Under the pieces are notes generated by a model. The model did no database searches, was not told the origin of the DNA, and saw only the letters and a program-made list of their open reading frames with translations. DNA of 35,438 nt from Sphingobium sp. CCH11-B1 (lineage in GTDB: Bacteria; Pseudomonadota; Alphaproteobacteria; Sphingomonadales; Sphingomonadaceae), in NCBI RefSeq assembly GCF_001556865.1, contig NZ_LSJY01000201.1:1-35438 (forward strand). The letters run 5' to 3'. How positions within the stretch are numbered: position 1 is the stretch's first letter; each line of letters begins with the position of its first letter. Positions 16,908 to 23,906 of the stretch are shown here, piece after piece. Position numbers and translations under genes: made by a program.

Positions 16908-18099
16908 CCGTTCATCTGAAGATTGCCTTCCTCCCGCTGAACGACGCGGCCGTGCTGGTCGCCGCGCGGGAGCGGGGCTTTGCCGAGGCTGAAGGGCTGA
17001 CGCTCGATCTTGTCCGCACGACCAGCTGGGCGACGCTGCGCGACCGGCTCGTTTTCGGACAGGTCGATGCCGCGCAGATGCTCGCCCCACTGGCGGTCGC
17101 GGTCACACTCGGCCTCAGCCAACAGGCCGCGCCGATCGCGGCGCCCTACAAGCTGGGCGTCAATGGCAATATGCTGGTGATGGCGAGCGATTTCGCCAAG
17201 GCGCTGGAGCCCGATGTCGCCGCGCGTATCGCCGATCCGCTGGGCACCGCGCATGATTTCGCCGCCGCGATCGGCTTGTGGCGGTCGTCCATCGCTTTTC
17301 CAGTCACGCGCTGATGCTGCGCTACTGGCTTGCGAGCGCGGGCGTCGATCCGGATCGGGACGTGCTGCTGCGCGTGCTGCCTCCCTCGCTGACGGTCGAG
17401 GCGATGCGCGCGGGCGAGATTGACGGCTTCATCGCCGGCGAACCGTGGGGCAGCGCTGCGGTCGAGGCGGGCCTTGCCGAAACGGTGGCGACGGGCGAGC
17501 GCATCTGGCGGCGCGGGGTGGAGAAGGTGCTGGCCTTCCGCGAACGCTGGATGGAGGAAAATCCTGATACTGTCGATCGCCTCCTGCGCGCACTGGCAGG
17601 GGCGGCGGCCTGGTGCGACGATACGGCGAACCATACCGTCCTTGCCGACCTGCTCTCGGACAGCCGCTATGTCGATCAGCCCGCCGACCTCATTGCTCGC
17701 GCGCTGTCGGGCCAGATCGTCGCGCGGGCCGGGGAGGCGGCGATCGCCCATCCCGATTTCATGCTCTTTGCCCGTGAAGCCACGCCCTTCCCCTGGCGCA
17801 GCCAGGCGCTCTGGATTTACTCGCAGTTCGTCCGCTGGGACATGGTGACGCATGACCCAGCTGTGGCGGCTAAGGCGGGCGGAGTATTTCGCCCGGATGT
17901 CTATCGCCGCGCGCTCGCCGATATGGATGTCGCGATGCCCGGCGCGAGCATGAAGGTGGAAGGGGCCGTCGACCGACCGCTGGGCGTCGGATCGCGGCGC
18001 GGGGAATTGACTCTGGGGCCGGACCGATTCTTTGATGGACGCATTTTCGATCCGGAACGGATCGAAGACTATGTTGCCGGCTTTACCGCCCGCCGTTGA
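16904..18099 (+). pseudogene. nasS: NasS-type nitrate sensor, interrupted by a frameshift
   Basis: NasS resembles the nitrate-binding protein of ABC transporters but stays in the cytoplasm, where it sequesters NasT until nitrate or nitrite is present. The first frame (16904-17314) gives a typical N-terminus, LKIAFLPLNDAAVLVAARERGF, and continues to about residue 125. The continuation, starting VAVVHRFSSHALMLRYWL and including GEIDGFIAGEPWGS, is in another frame (from about 17278 to 18099). The change from frame 0 to frame 2 fits one missing base near 17270-17278. As read, translation stops at 17314 with about 136 residues instead of about 398. No signal peptide is present, as expected for NasS. 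A strong AGGGGGG site inside nasT precedes the ATG. Either this is a true loss-of-function mutation or a sequence error; both halves are otherwise well conserved. Confidence 0.85.
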
Positions 18100-18158
18100 A
18101 TAAAGGCGCAATTTTGTGCCTTGCAACATGATGCGAATCGCGGGATAACATAAGGGTC

Positions 18159-18213
18159 GCGCGACGAAGCGCGCTTATTCGGATGCATCGTCCCAAGGGT
18201 GGGCCGCGCATCC
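18159..18213 (+). promoter_or_regulatory. ANTAR-type paired hairpins, NasT target upstream of the nitrate transporter gene
   Basis: Two hairpins with six-base loops lie in the leader between nasS and the transporter gene. The first has a 5-bp stem GCGCG/CGCGC (18159-18174) with loop ACGAAG. The second is an interrupted stem with outer GGATGC/GCATCC (18181-18186 with 18208-18213) and inner CCC/GGG, closing the loop AAGGGT (18195-18200). The second loop has A at position 1 and G at position 4, as expected for ANTAR targets; the first keeps only the A. An intrinsic terminator follows immediately. Binding of NasT should favour read-through. Confidence 0.7.
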
Positions 18214-18228
18214 TCTCCACATCGCAGC

Positions 18229-18280
18229 AAAGCCGCTGATCGGACACGCCAATGGCGTACGTCCGGCCTGCGGCTTTTTT
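18229..18280 (+). terminator. Intrinsic terminator in the leader of the nitrate transporter gene
   Basis: AAAGCCGC (18229-18236) pairs with GCGGCTTT (18270-18277), and the T-run covers 18275-18280. An inner GGAC/GTCC and GCC/GGC helix fills the loop. It lies 33 bases upstream of the transporter start codon, after the paired hexaloop hairpins, as in attenuation systems controlled by NasT/NasR. Confidence 0.8.
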
Positions 18281-18312
18281 CGTGTCCATTTCCGTTTATT
18301 GGGGGACGTATC

Positions 18313-19557
18313 ATGGCTACCGCTTATTGGGATCGCGACACGCAGGACAGCGCGCCCGCCGCCGCGACCAGCTTCTGGAAAGCCGGTCACACACCGACGT
18401 TGATCGCCGCTTTCCTGTATTTCGACCTCGCTTTCATGGTGTGGGTGCTGCTTGGCCCGCTCGCGCCGATGATTGCCAAGACGCTGCTGCTGACTCCGGC
18501 CGAAAAGGGGCTGATGGTGGCGACTCCCACGCTGGCTGGCGCGTTCCTGCGCGTCGTCAACGGCCTGTTGGTCGACCGCATCGGGCCTAAGCGGTCGGGC
18601 GCAATCAGCCAGATCATTGTCATCGCCGGCCTGTTCAGCGCCTGGGCGCTGGGCGTCAACAGCTTCGGCGGTACGCTTGCGCTGGGCGTGATCCTGGGCT
18701 TTGCGGGGGCGAGCTTCGCCATCGCCCTGCCGCTTGCCAGCCGCTGGTATCCGGCCGAACATCAGGGGAAGGCTATGGGCCTAGCCGGCATGGGCAATTC
18801 GGGCACGGTGCTCGCCGCGCTCTTCGCGCCGATGCTCGCGAAGCTGTTCGGCTGGAACGCCGTACTGGGCCTTGCCTGCATTCCGCTGACGATCGTGTTC
18901 GTCGCCTATATGCTGATGGCGAAGGATGCGCCGAACGCCCCTGCGCCCAAGAAGCTGGTCGACTATTTCCAACCCCTGAAAAAGGCCGACGCCTGGTGGC
19001 TGATGGCCTTCTATTCGGTGACGTTCGGTGGTTTCGTCGGCCTTGCTGCGTCGCTGCCCATCTATTTCACGGACCAGTTCGGCCTCACGCCGGTAATCGC
19101 CGGCTATTGCACCGCTGCTTGCGTCTTCGCCGGATCGCTGGTCCGGCCGATGGGCGGCGCCCTTGCCGACAGGATCGGCGGGTCGAAGGCGCTGATGATG
19201 GTCTTTTTCGTAGCCGCTCTGGCGCTCGCCGGAGTCGGGTTCGCGCCCACTCTCGTCAGCGCGCTTGGCCTGTTCGTGGTCGCGATGCTGGCGCTCGGCG
19301 CCGGCAATGGATCGGTGTTCCAGCTTGTGCCGCAGCGCTTCCAGGCGGAGATCGGCGTCATGACTGGCCTGGTCGGCATGGCGGGCGGCGTCGGCGGCTT
19401 TTACCTCGCCAGTTCGCTGGGCTTGGCCAAGCAGTTTACCGGCAGCTTCGCCCCAGGCTTCCTGATTTTTGCAGGGCTTGCCGTCGTGGCGCTGATCGGC
19501 CTCGCCCTGGTCAAGGGCAAGTGGCGTGCTACCTGGACCAGCGGCGCGCGCATCTGA
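18313..19557 (+). CDS. NarK/NasA-type nitrate/nitrite transporter (MFS)
   Basis: This 414-residue inner-membrane transporter of the nitrate/nitrite porter family in the major facilitator superfamily has about 12 hydrophobic segments. Two diagnostic Gly-rich signatures are present, GLAGMGNSGTVLAALFAP in the first half and LALGAGNGSVFQLVPQRF in the second. The loop after helix 2 contains NGLLVDRIGPKRSG, which corresponds to the MFS signature. The start is ATG 18313, with GGGGGA six bases upstream, directly after the leader terminator, so expression requires antitermination. It brings nitrate and possibly nitrite into the cell for NasA and NirBD encoded downstream. I leave the symbol open because nasA is also used for the reductase. 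Confidence 0.92.
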   Translation: MATAYWDRDTQDSAPAAATSFWKAGHTPTLIAAFLYFDLAFMVWVLLGPLAPMIAKTLLLTPAEKGLMVATPTLAGAFLRVVNGLLVDRIGPKRSGAISQIIVIAGLFSAWALGVNSFGGTLALGVILGFAGASFAIALPLASRWYPAEHQGKAMGLAGMGNSGTVLAALFAPMLAKLFGWNAVLGLACIPLTIVFVAYMLMAKDAPNAPAPKKLVDYFQPLKKADAWWLMAFYSVTFGGFVGLAASLPIYFTDQFGLTPVIAGYCTAACVFAGSLVRPMGGALADRIGGSKALMMVFFVAALALAGVGFAPTLVSALGLFVVAMLALGAGNGSVFQLVPQRFQAEIGVMTGLVGMAGGVGGFYLASSLGLAKQFTGSFAPGFLIFAGLAVVALIGLALVKGKWRATWTSGARI

Positions 19558-19563
19558 CTGCTG

Positions 19564-19591
19564 CCGTGCTCCGGCATTCGCCGGAGCACGG
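19564..19591 (+). promoter_or_regulatory. Intercistronic 12-bp hairpin between transporter and porin genes
   Basis: CCGTGCTCCGGC (19564-19575) pairs perfectly with GCCGGAGCACGG (19580-19591) around an ATTC loop, starting six bases after the transporter stop. No T-run follows, so complete termination is unlikely. It may stabilise the upstream message or give partial polarity before the porin gene. Confidence 0.55.
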
Positions 19592-19624
19592 TCCGATCAC
19601 CCGTCCTAAGGGGGGACGACCTTC

Positions 19625-20845
19625 ATGAAATATCTTCTCGTATCGGCGGCCACGCTGGCCGTCGCCGGGCCGGCCTGCGCCCAGCAGATCAGCCTCAAGC
19701 CCGTCGCCGAAGCCCGCCTTCGTTACGAACATGCGCGGCAGGACGGGCTTCCCACCGAAACCAGCGACGCGCTCACTGCCCGCGTCCGCGCTGGAGGCAC
19801 CGCCACCAACGGAGCCTTTTCGGCGACGGTGGTAGGGCAGGGGAGCCTTGCCATCATCGACGACTATTATGACGGGGTGAACGGGGCGGCCACGCGCCCG
19901 ATCATCGCTGACCCGCAGAATATCGCTCTTTATATCGCCCAGCTTCGCTATCAGGCAAAGGCGTTCGCCTTCACCGCCGGCCGCCAGAATATCGCGCTCG
20001 ACGACGAGCGCTTCGTCGGCAATGTCGCCTTCCGCGACAACGCCCAGACCTTCGACGCGGTGCGGGCTGAACTCTCGCCCTTAAAGGGGATGAAGCTCGA
20101 CATCGCCTATGCCTGGAGTGCCCGCACCATCTGGGGCATCGACGGCAAAGGCGCGCGGCAGCAGGCGATCGGTGGCGACAATATCTTCGCCAATCTTTCC
20201 TATGCAACGCCGGTCGGCACGCTCACGGGCTTCGCCTATCTGGTGGATCAGGACGAGGCCGCAGTGCAGGGCTATCGTCTTTCCAGCCAGACCTACGGCC
20301 TGCGCCTCACCGGCACACGGCCGCTCTCGAAAACGGCGAAACTCTCCTATCAGTTGAGCCACGCGCGTCAGTCCGACTACCATCGAAATCCCAACAGCTA
20401 TCGCGCCAACTATTGGCTCGCCGACGCGACGCTGGACATGAGGGGCTGGAAACTCAATGCCGGCTATGAAGTACTCGGTGCGGCCAGAAGCGGGGTAGCG
20501 GGCGCGGCGCTCACCAGCTTCCAAACGCCGCTCGGCACCAATTTCAAATTCCAGGGCTGGGCCGATAAATTCCTTACCACCCCGCCCAATGGCGTACGCG
20601 ACGTCTATGTGGGTGGTGGGTACGGCCTGAAACAGTTGGGGCCGCTGTCGGGCGTCAACCTGTCGGCCACCTGGCATCGCTTCAGCAGCGACCGGCTCGA
20701 CCTTCATTATGGCGACGAATGGAATCTGCTCGCCTCCGCGAAGCTCCGGAAGACGATGCTCTCGGTTCGCTACGCTCACTATGATGCGAAGGCGCTGGCG
20801 ACGGAGACGGAAAAGCTCTGGCTCCAGGCGGACTGGAGCCTGTAA
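19625..20845 (+). CDS. Outer-membrane porin of the alginate-export family
   Basis: This 406-residue beta-barrel protein carries a signal peptide (MKYLLVSAATLAVAGPACAQ, cleavage after Ala at about residue 19). The mature part has alternating polar and hydrophobic strands with many Tyr, Trp and Arg residues, among them LKPVAEARLRYEHAR at the N-terminus, FTAGRQNIALDDERFVG and the C-terminal LWLQADWSL. These are hallmarks of the Alginate_exp family (AlgE-like barrel). A strong GGGGGGA site precedes ATG 19625. The gene lies between the nitrate transporter gene and the nirB leader, with no alginate genes near, so it probably serves as an outer-membrane channel for nitrate/nitrite or another anion. 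That function is inferred from context. Confidence 0.82.
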   Translation: MKYLLVSAATLAVAGPACAQQISLKPVAEARLRYEHARQDGLPTETSDALTARVRAGGTATNGAFSATVVGQGSLAIIDDYYDGVNGAATRPIIADPQNIALYIAQLRYQAKAFAFTAGRQNIALDDERFVGNVAFRDNAQTFDAVRAELSPLKGMKLDIAYAWSARTIWGIDGKGARQQAIGGDNIFANLSYATPVGTLTGFAYLVDQDEAAVQGYRLSSQTYGLRLTGTRPLSKTAKLSYQLSHARQSDYHRNPNSYRANYWLADATLDMRGWKLNAGYEVLGAARSGVAGAALTSFQTPLGTNFKFQGWADKFLTTPPNGVRDVYVGGGYGLKQLGPLSGVNLSATWHRFSSDRLDLHYGDEWNLLASAKLRKTMLSVRYAHYDAKALATETEKLWLQADWSL

Positions 20846-20895
20846 CCTCGAAATGGCTTGAGCCGGTTCGCGAATCGGCTTATGCTGCAACGCAA

Positions 20896-20947
20896 GAGGA
20901 CAAGGATGTCCTTCGAACCATAGCCGCGACGATCCACGGATGGATCG
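20896..20947 (+). promoter_or_regulatory. ANTAR-type paired hairpins, NasT target upstream of nirB
   Basis: Two hairpins with near-identical hexaloops are visible. AGGAC/GTCCT (20897-20901 with 20908-20912, extendable by a G-T pair) closes the loop AAGGAT. CGATCC/GGATCG (20930-20935 with 20942-20947) closes the loop ACGGAT. Both loops have A at position 1 and G at position 4, the residues recognised by ANTAR proteins. The linker is 17 bases. A further hairpin, AGCCGGTT-CGCG-AATCGGCT at 20861-20880, lies upstream just after the porin gene and may serve as its 3' end. The arrangement matches NasR/NasT leader RNAs. Confidence 0.82.
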
Positions 20948-20966
20948 CCAAGGCGCAGATGATGGC

Positions 20967-21026
20967 AAGGCCGCCATCCAGACGTTCGGATTTCAAAGCC
21001 CGGCCGTCCGGATGGCGGCCTTTTTT
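20967..21026 (+). terminator. Intrinsic terminator in the nirB leader
   Basis: AAGGCCGCCATCC (20967-20979) pairs perfectly with GGATGGCGGCCTT (21010-21022), a 13-bp stem whose distal side runs into six T residues (21021-21026). It ends 20 bases upstream of the nirB start and follows the two hexaloop hairpins. nirB, nirD, nasA and cobA should therefore be expressed only when NasT prevents termination, unless other promoters exist. Confidence 0.88.
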
Positions 21027-21046
21027 GTTTCCGAAAGGGACGGGCA

Positions 21047-23566
21047 ATGGAATTGCAGGTCAGGAACGATAGCCGGGCGGGAGCGGAGGATGAGATGCTC
21101 GTCCCGTTCGAGGATGTCCGCGAGCATCTGGTCGTCATAGGCAACGGCATGGCCGGTTGCCGCGCGATCGAAGAACTGCTGGCGCGGGATGCGGGGCGTT
21201 ACCGCGTCACCATCTTCGGGGCCGAGCCGCATGTGAACTATAACCGCATCATGCTCTCGCCGGTGCTGGCCGGGGAAAAGACGTTCGATCAGATCGTCAT
21301 CAACGACGCCGCCTGGTATGCCGACAATGACATAGAGCTGATCGCCGGCGATCCGGTCATCGAGATCGATCGCGCCGCCAAGACCGTCACGAGCCGATCG
21401 GGTCGCACCACGGGCTATGACAAGCTGTTGATCGCCACCGGTTCCGACCCGTTCATCATCCCGGTGCCGGGTAAGGATCTGCCTGGCGTCATCAGCTTCC
21501 GCGACATGAAGGATGTCGATACCATGCTGGATGCCGCCGGCAAGGGCGGCGAAGCGGTCGTGATTGGCGGCGGCCTGCTCGGCCTTGAAGCCGCGCATGG
21601 CCTGACCCTGCGCGGCATGAAGGTGACGGTCATTCACCTCATGGACACGCTGATGGAGCGGCAGCTCGACGAAGCGGCCGGCTGGTTGCTGAAGAGCGCG
21701 CTGGAGGCACGGGGGCAGACGATCCTGACCGGCGCGAACACCGCCGAAATCTACGGGCAGGGCAAGGTCGAAGGCGTCCGCCTGAAGGACGGGCGCGACA
21801 TTCCCGCCAGCCTCGTCGTCATGGCGGTCGGAATCCGGCCCGCGACTGCACTGGCGAAGGCGGCGGGACTTGCGGTCAATCGCGGCATCCTGGTCGACGA
21901 TCATATGGTGACGAGCGATTCCAATGTGCTGGCGGTCGGCGAGTGCGTCGAGCATGACGGCAATGTCTATGGGCTGGTCGCGCCGCTGTGGGACATGTGC
22001 CGCAGTCTGGCCGATGGCCTCACCGACCGGCATAGCGGTTACAAGGGGTCGGTCACCTCGACCAAGCTCAAGGTCGCCGGGCTGGACGTCTTTTCCGCCG
22101 GCGATTTTTCAGGCGGCGAAGGGTGCGAGGACATCGTCCTGCGCGATGCATCGCGCGGCGTCTACAAGCGGGTGGTCGTCAAGGACGACCGCATCGTCGG
22201 CGCGGTGCTATATGGCGACACGGCGGACGGCGGCTGGTATTTCGACCTGCTTCGGCGTGAGGAGAATATCGCGGACATCCGCGACCTGCTGATCTTCGGC
22301 CAGGCATTCGCCCAGGGAGGGGGCGCGCTGGACCCTAGGGCGGCCGTTGCGGCGCTCTCGGACGATGCCGAGATTTGCGGCTGCAACGGCGTCAGCAAGG
22401 GCCAGGTCATCGGCTGCATCGAAGAGGGCGCATGCAGCCTCGACGCCGTCCGCGCCACCTGCAAGGCCTCGGCAAGCTGTGGCTCGTGCACCGGCCTGGT
22501 CGAAAACCTGCTGGCGGTGGTGCTGGGCGAAGAGGTGAAGGCCGGCCCGAAGACCATGTGCAAATGTACCAGCTTCACCCATGATGATGTGCGGCGCGAG
22601 ATCGTCGCGCAGAATATGCGCTCTATCCCCGAAGTGATGCAGCGGCTGCACTGGACGACACCGGACGGCTGCTCCTCCTGCCGTCCCGCGCTCAATTACT
22701 ATCTGCTCTGTGCGTTACCGGGCGAATATCAGGACGACCAGCAAAGCCGCTTCGTCAACGAACGCATGCACGCCAACATTCAGAAGGACGGCACTTACTC
22801 GGTCGTGCCGCGCATGTGGGGCGGCCTCACCAACCCTCGCGAGTTGCGCGCGATTGCGGACGTGGTCGAGAAATATGACGCGCCTATGGTCAAGGTGACC
22901 GGCGGCCAGCGGCTGGACATTTTCGGGATCAAGGGGGAGGATCTGCCTGCGGTCTGGGCGGACCTCAACGCCGCCGGCATGGTTTCAGGCCACGCCTATG
23001 GCAAGTCGCTGCGTACGGTGAAGACCTGCGTCGGCTCCGAATGGTGCCGGTTCGGCACGCAGGATTCGACCGGGCTCGGCGTCAAGACTGAGCGGATGAC
23101 CTGGGGGTCGTGGATGCCCCACAAGTTCAAGATCGCCGTGTCGGGCTGCCCCCGCAATTGCGCCGAAGCGACGATCAAGGATTTCGGCATCGTCTGTGTG
23201 GATTCGGGCTATGAGCTGCATGTCGGCGGCAATGGCGGCATCCATGTCCGCGCCACCGACCTGCTGTGCAAAGTCGTGACCGAGCAGGAGGCGCTGGATT
23301 ACTGCGCTGCCTTCATTCAGCTTTACCGCGAGGAAGCCCGCTATCTGGAGCGCACCGCGCCCTGGATCGAGCGCGTCGGCGTCGACTATGTGAAAAGCCG
23401 CATCGTCGAGGACGAAGCGGGCCGCGAAGCGCTGCGCGCCCGCTTCCTCTATTCCCAGCGCTTCAGCCAGGACGATCCCTGGGCGGAACGCGCCGCCGGC
23501 GCCGATGCACAGCTCCACCAGCCCCTTCACCCCTCAATGCCCTTTGGCGCAATCGCTGCGGAGTAA
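21047..23566 (+). CDS. nirB: NADH-dependent assimilatory nitrite reductase, large subunit
   Basis: This 839-residue cytoplasmic flavo-iron-sulfur-siroheme enzyme reduces nitrite to ammonium with NAD(P)H. The FAD motif VIGNGMAG lies at 29-36 and the NAD motif VIGGGLLGLEAA at about 172-183. Two BFD-like [2Fe-2S] motifs follow: C444/C446 with C478/C481, and C505/C507 with C542/C545. The C-terminal sulfite/nitrite reductase half carries the siroheme-[4Fe-4S] ligands C661/C667 (CVGSEWC) and C701/C705 (CPRNC). The first about 20 residues before the FAD domain are longer than usual. The start is ATG 21047, with an AAGGGA site, placed directly behind the leader terminator. nirD follows after four bases. 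Confidence 0.95.
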   Translation: MELQVRNDSRAGAEDEMLVPFEDVREHLVVIGNGMAGCRAIEELLARDAGRYRVTIFGAEPHVNYNRIMLSPVLAGEKTFDQIVINDAAWYADNDIELIAGDPVIEIDRAAKTVTSRSGRTTGYDKLLIATGSDPFIIPVPGKDLPGVISFRDMKDVDTMLDAAGKGGEAVVIGGGLLGLEAAHGLTLRGMKVTVIHLMDTLMERQLDEAAGWLLKSALEARGQTILTGANTAEIYGQGKVEGVRLKDGRDIPASLVVMAVGIRPATALAKAAGLAVNRGILVDDHMVTSDSNVLAVGECVEHDGNVYGLVAPLWDMCRSLADGLTDRHSGYKGSVTSTKLKVAGLDVFSAGDFSGGEGCEDIVLRDASRGVYKRVVVKDDRIVGAVLYGDTADGGWYFDLLRREENIADIRDLLIFGQAFAQGGGALDPRAAVAALSDDAEICGCNGVSKGQVIGCIEEGACSLDAVRATCKASASCGSCTGLVENLLAVVLGEEVKAGPKTMCKCTSFTHDDVRREIVAQNMRSIPEVMQRLHWTTPDGCSSCRPALNYYLLCALPGEYQDDQQSRFVNERMHANIQKDGTYSVVPRMWGGLTNPRELRAIADVVEKYDAPMVKVTGGQRLDIFGIKGEDLPAVWADLNAAGMVSGHAYGKSLRTVKTCVGSEWCRFGTQDSTGLGVKTERMTWGSWMPHKFKIAVSGCPRNCAEATIKDFGIVCVDSGYELHVGGNGGIHVRATDLLCKVVTEQEALDYCAAFIQLYREEARYLERTAPWIERVGVDYVKSRIVEDEAGREALRARFLYSQRFSQDDPWAERAAGADAQLHQPLHPSMPFGAIAAE

Positions 23567-23570
23567 GACC

Positions 23571-23906
23571 ATGACCGACTGGATCGACATCGGCACGCTG
23601 GCCGACATTCCCACGCGCGGCGCACGCACTGTGCGGATTGCGGGCGAAAAGGAGATCGCGATCTTCCGCACTGGCGACGACCAGGTCTTCGCGCTGGTCA
23701 ACGAATGCCCCCACAAGCAAGGGCCGCTAAGCCAGGGGATCGTCCACGGTCACAGCGTGGCCTGCCCACTGCATAACTGGACCATCGCGCTGAAAACCGG
23801 CGAGGCGCAGGGCGCGGACAAGGGCTGCACCCCAACGGTTCCGGTGCGAATGGACGGCGACCGCATTCTGATCGCGCCGCCCGAGCAGGCGAGGGCGGCC
23901 GCCTGA
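23571..23906 (+). CDS. nirD: Nitrite reductase small subunit, Rieske type
   Basis: This 111-residue partner of NirB has a Rieske fold. Unlike the enterobacterial NirD, it keeps all four cluster ligands, C46 and H48 (CPHKQGPLS) with C65 and H68 (CPLHNW), so it probably binds a [2Fe-2S] cluster. It begins four bases after the nirB stop at ATG 23571. The same frame is open upstream inside nirB without significance. Its stop TGA shares one base with the ATG of nasA, which indicates coupled translation. The short Ala-rich tail is not conserved. Confidence 0.93.
   Translation: MTDWIDIGTLADIPTRGARTVRIAGEKEIAIFRTGDDQVFALVNECPHKQGPLSQGIVHGHSVACPLHNWTIALKTGEAQGADKGCTPTVPVRMDGDRILIAPPEQARAAA

Noticed and set aside
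17278..18099. Second half of nasS as an independent gene starting at GTG 17278
   Set aside because: It begins in the middle of a conserved NasS domain and lacks a ribosome site; a frameshift within one gene explains it better.
18105..18124. Sigma-54-like promoter elements (GG and GC pairs) upstream of the nitrate transporter leader
   Set aside because: The spacing between the GG and GC elements is one base too long, and the flanking consensus is poor.
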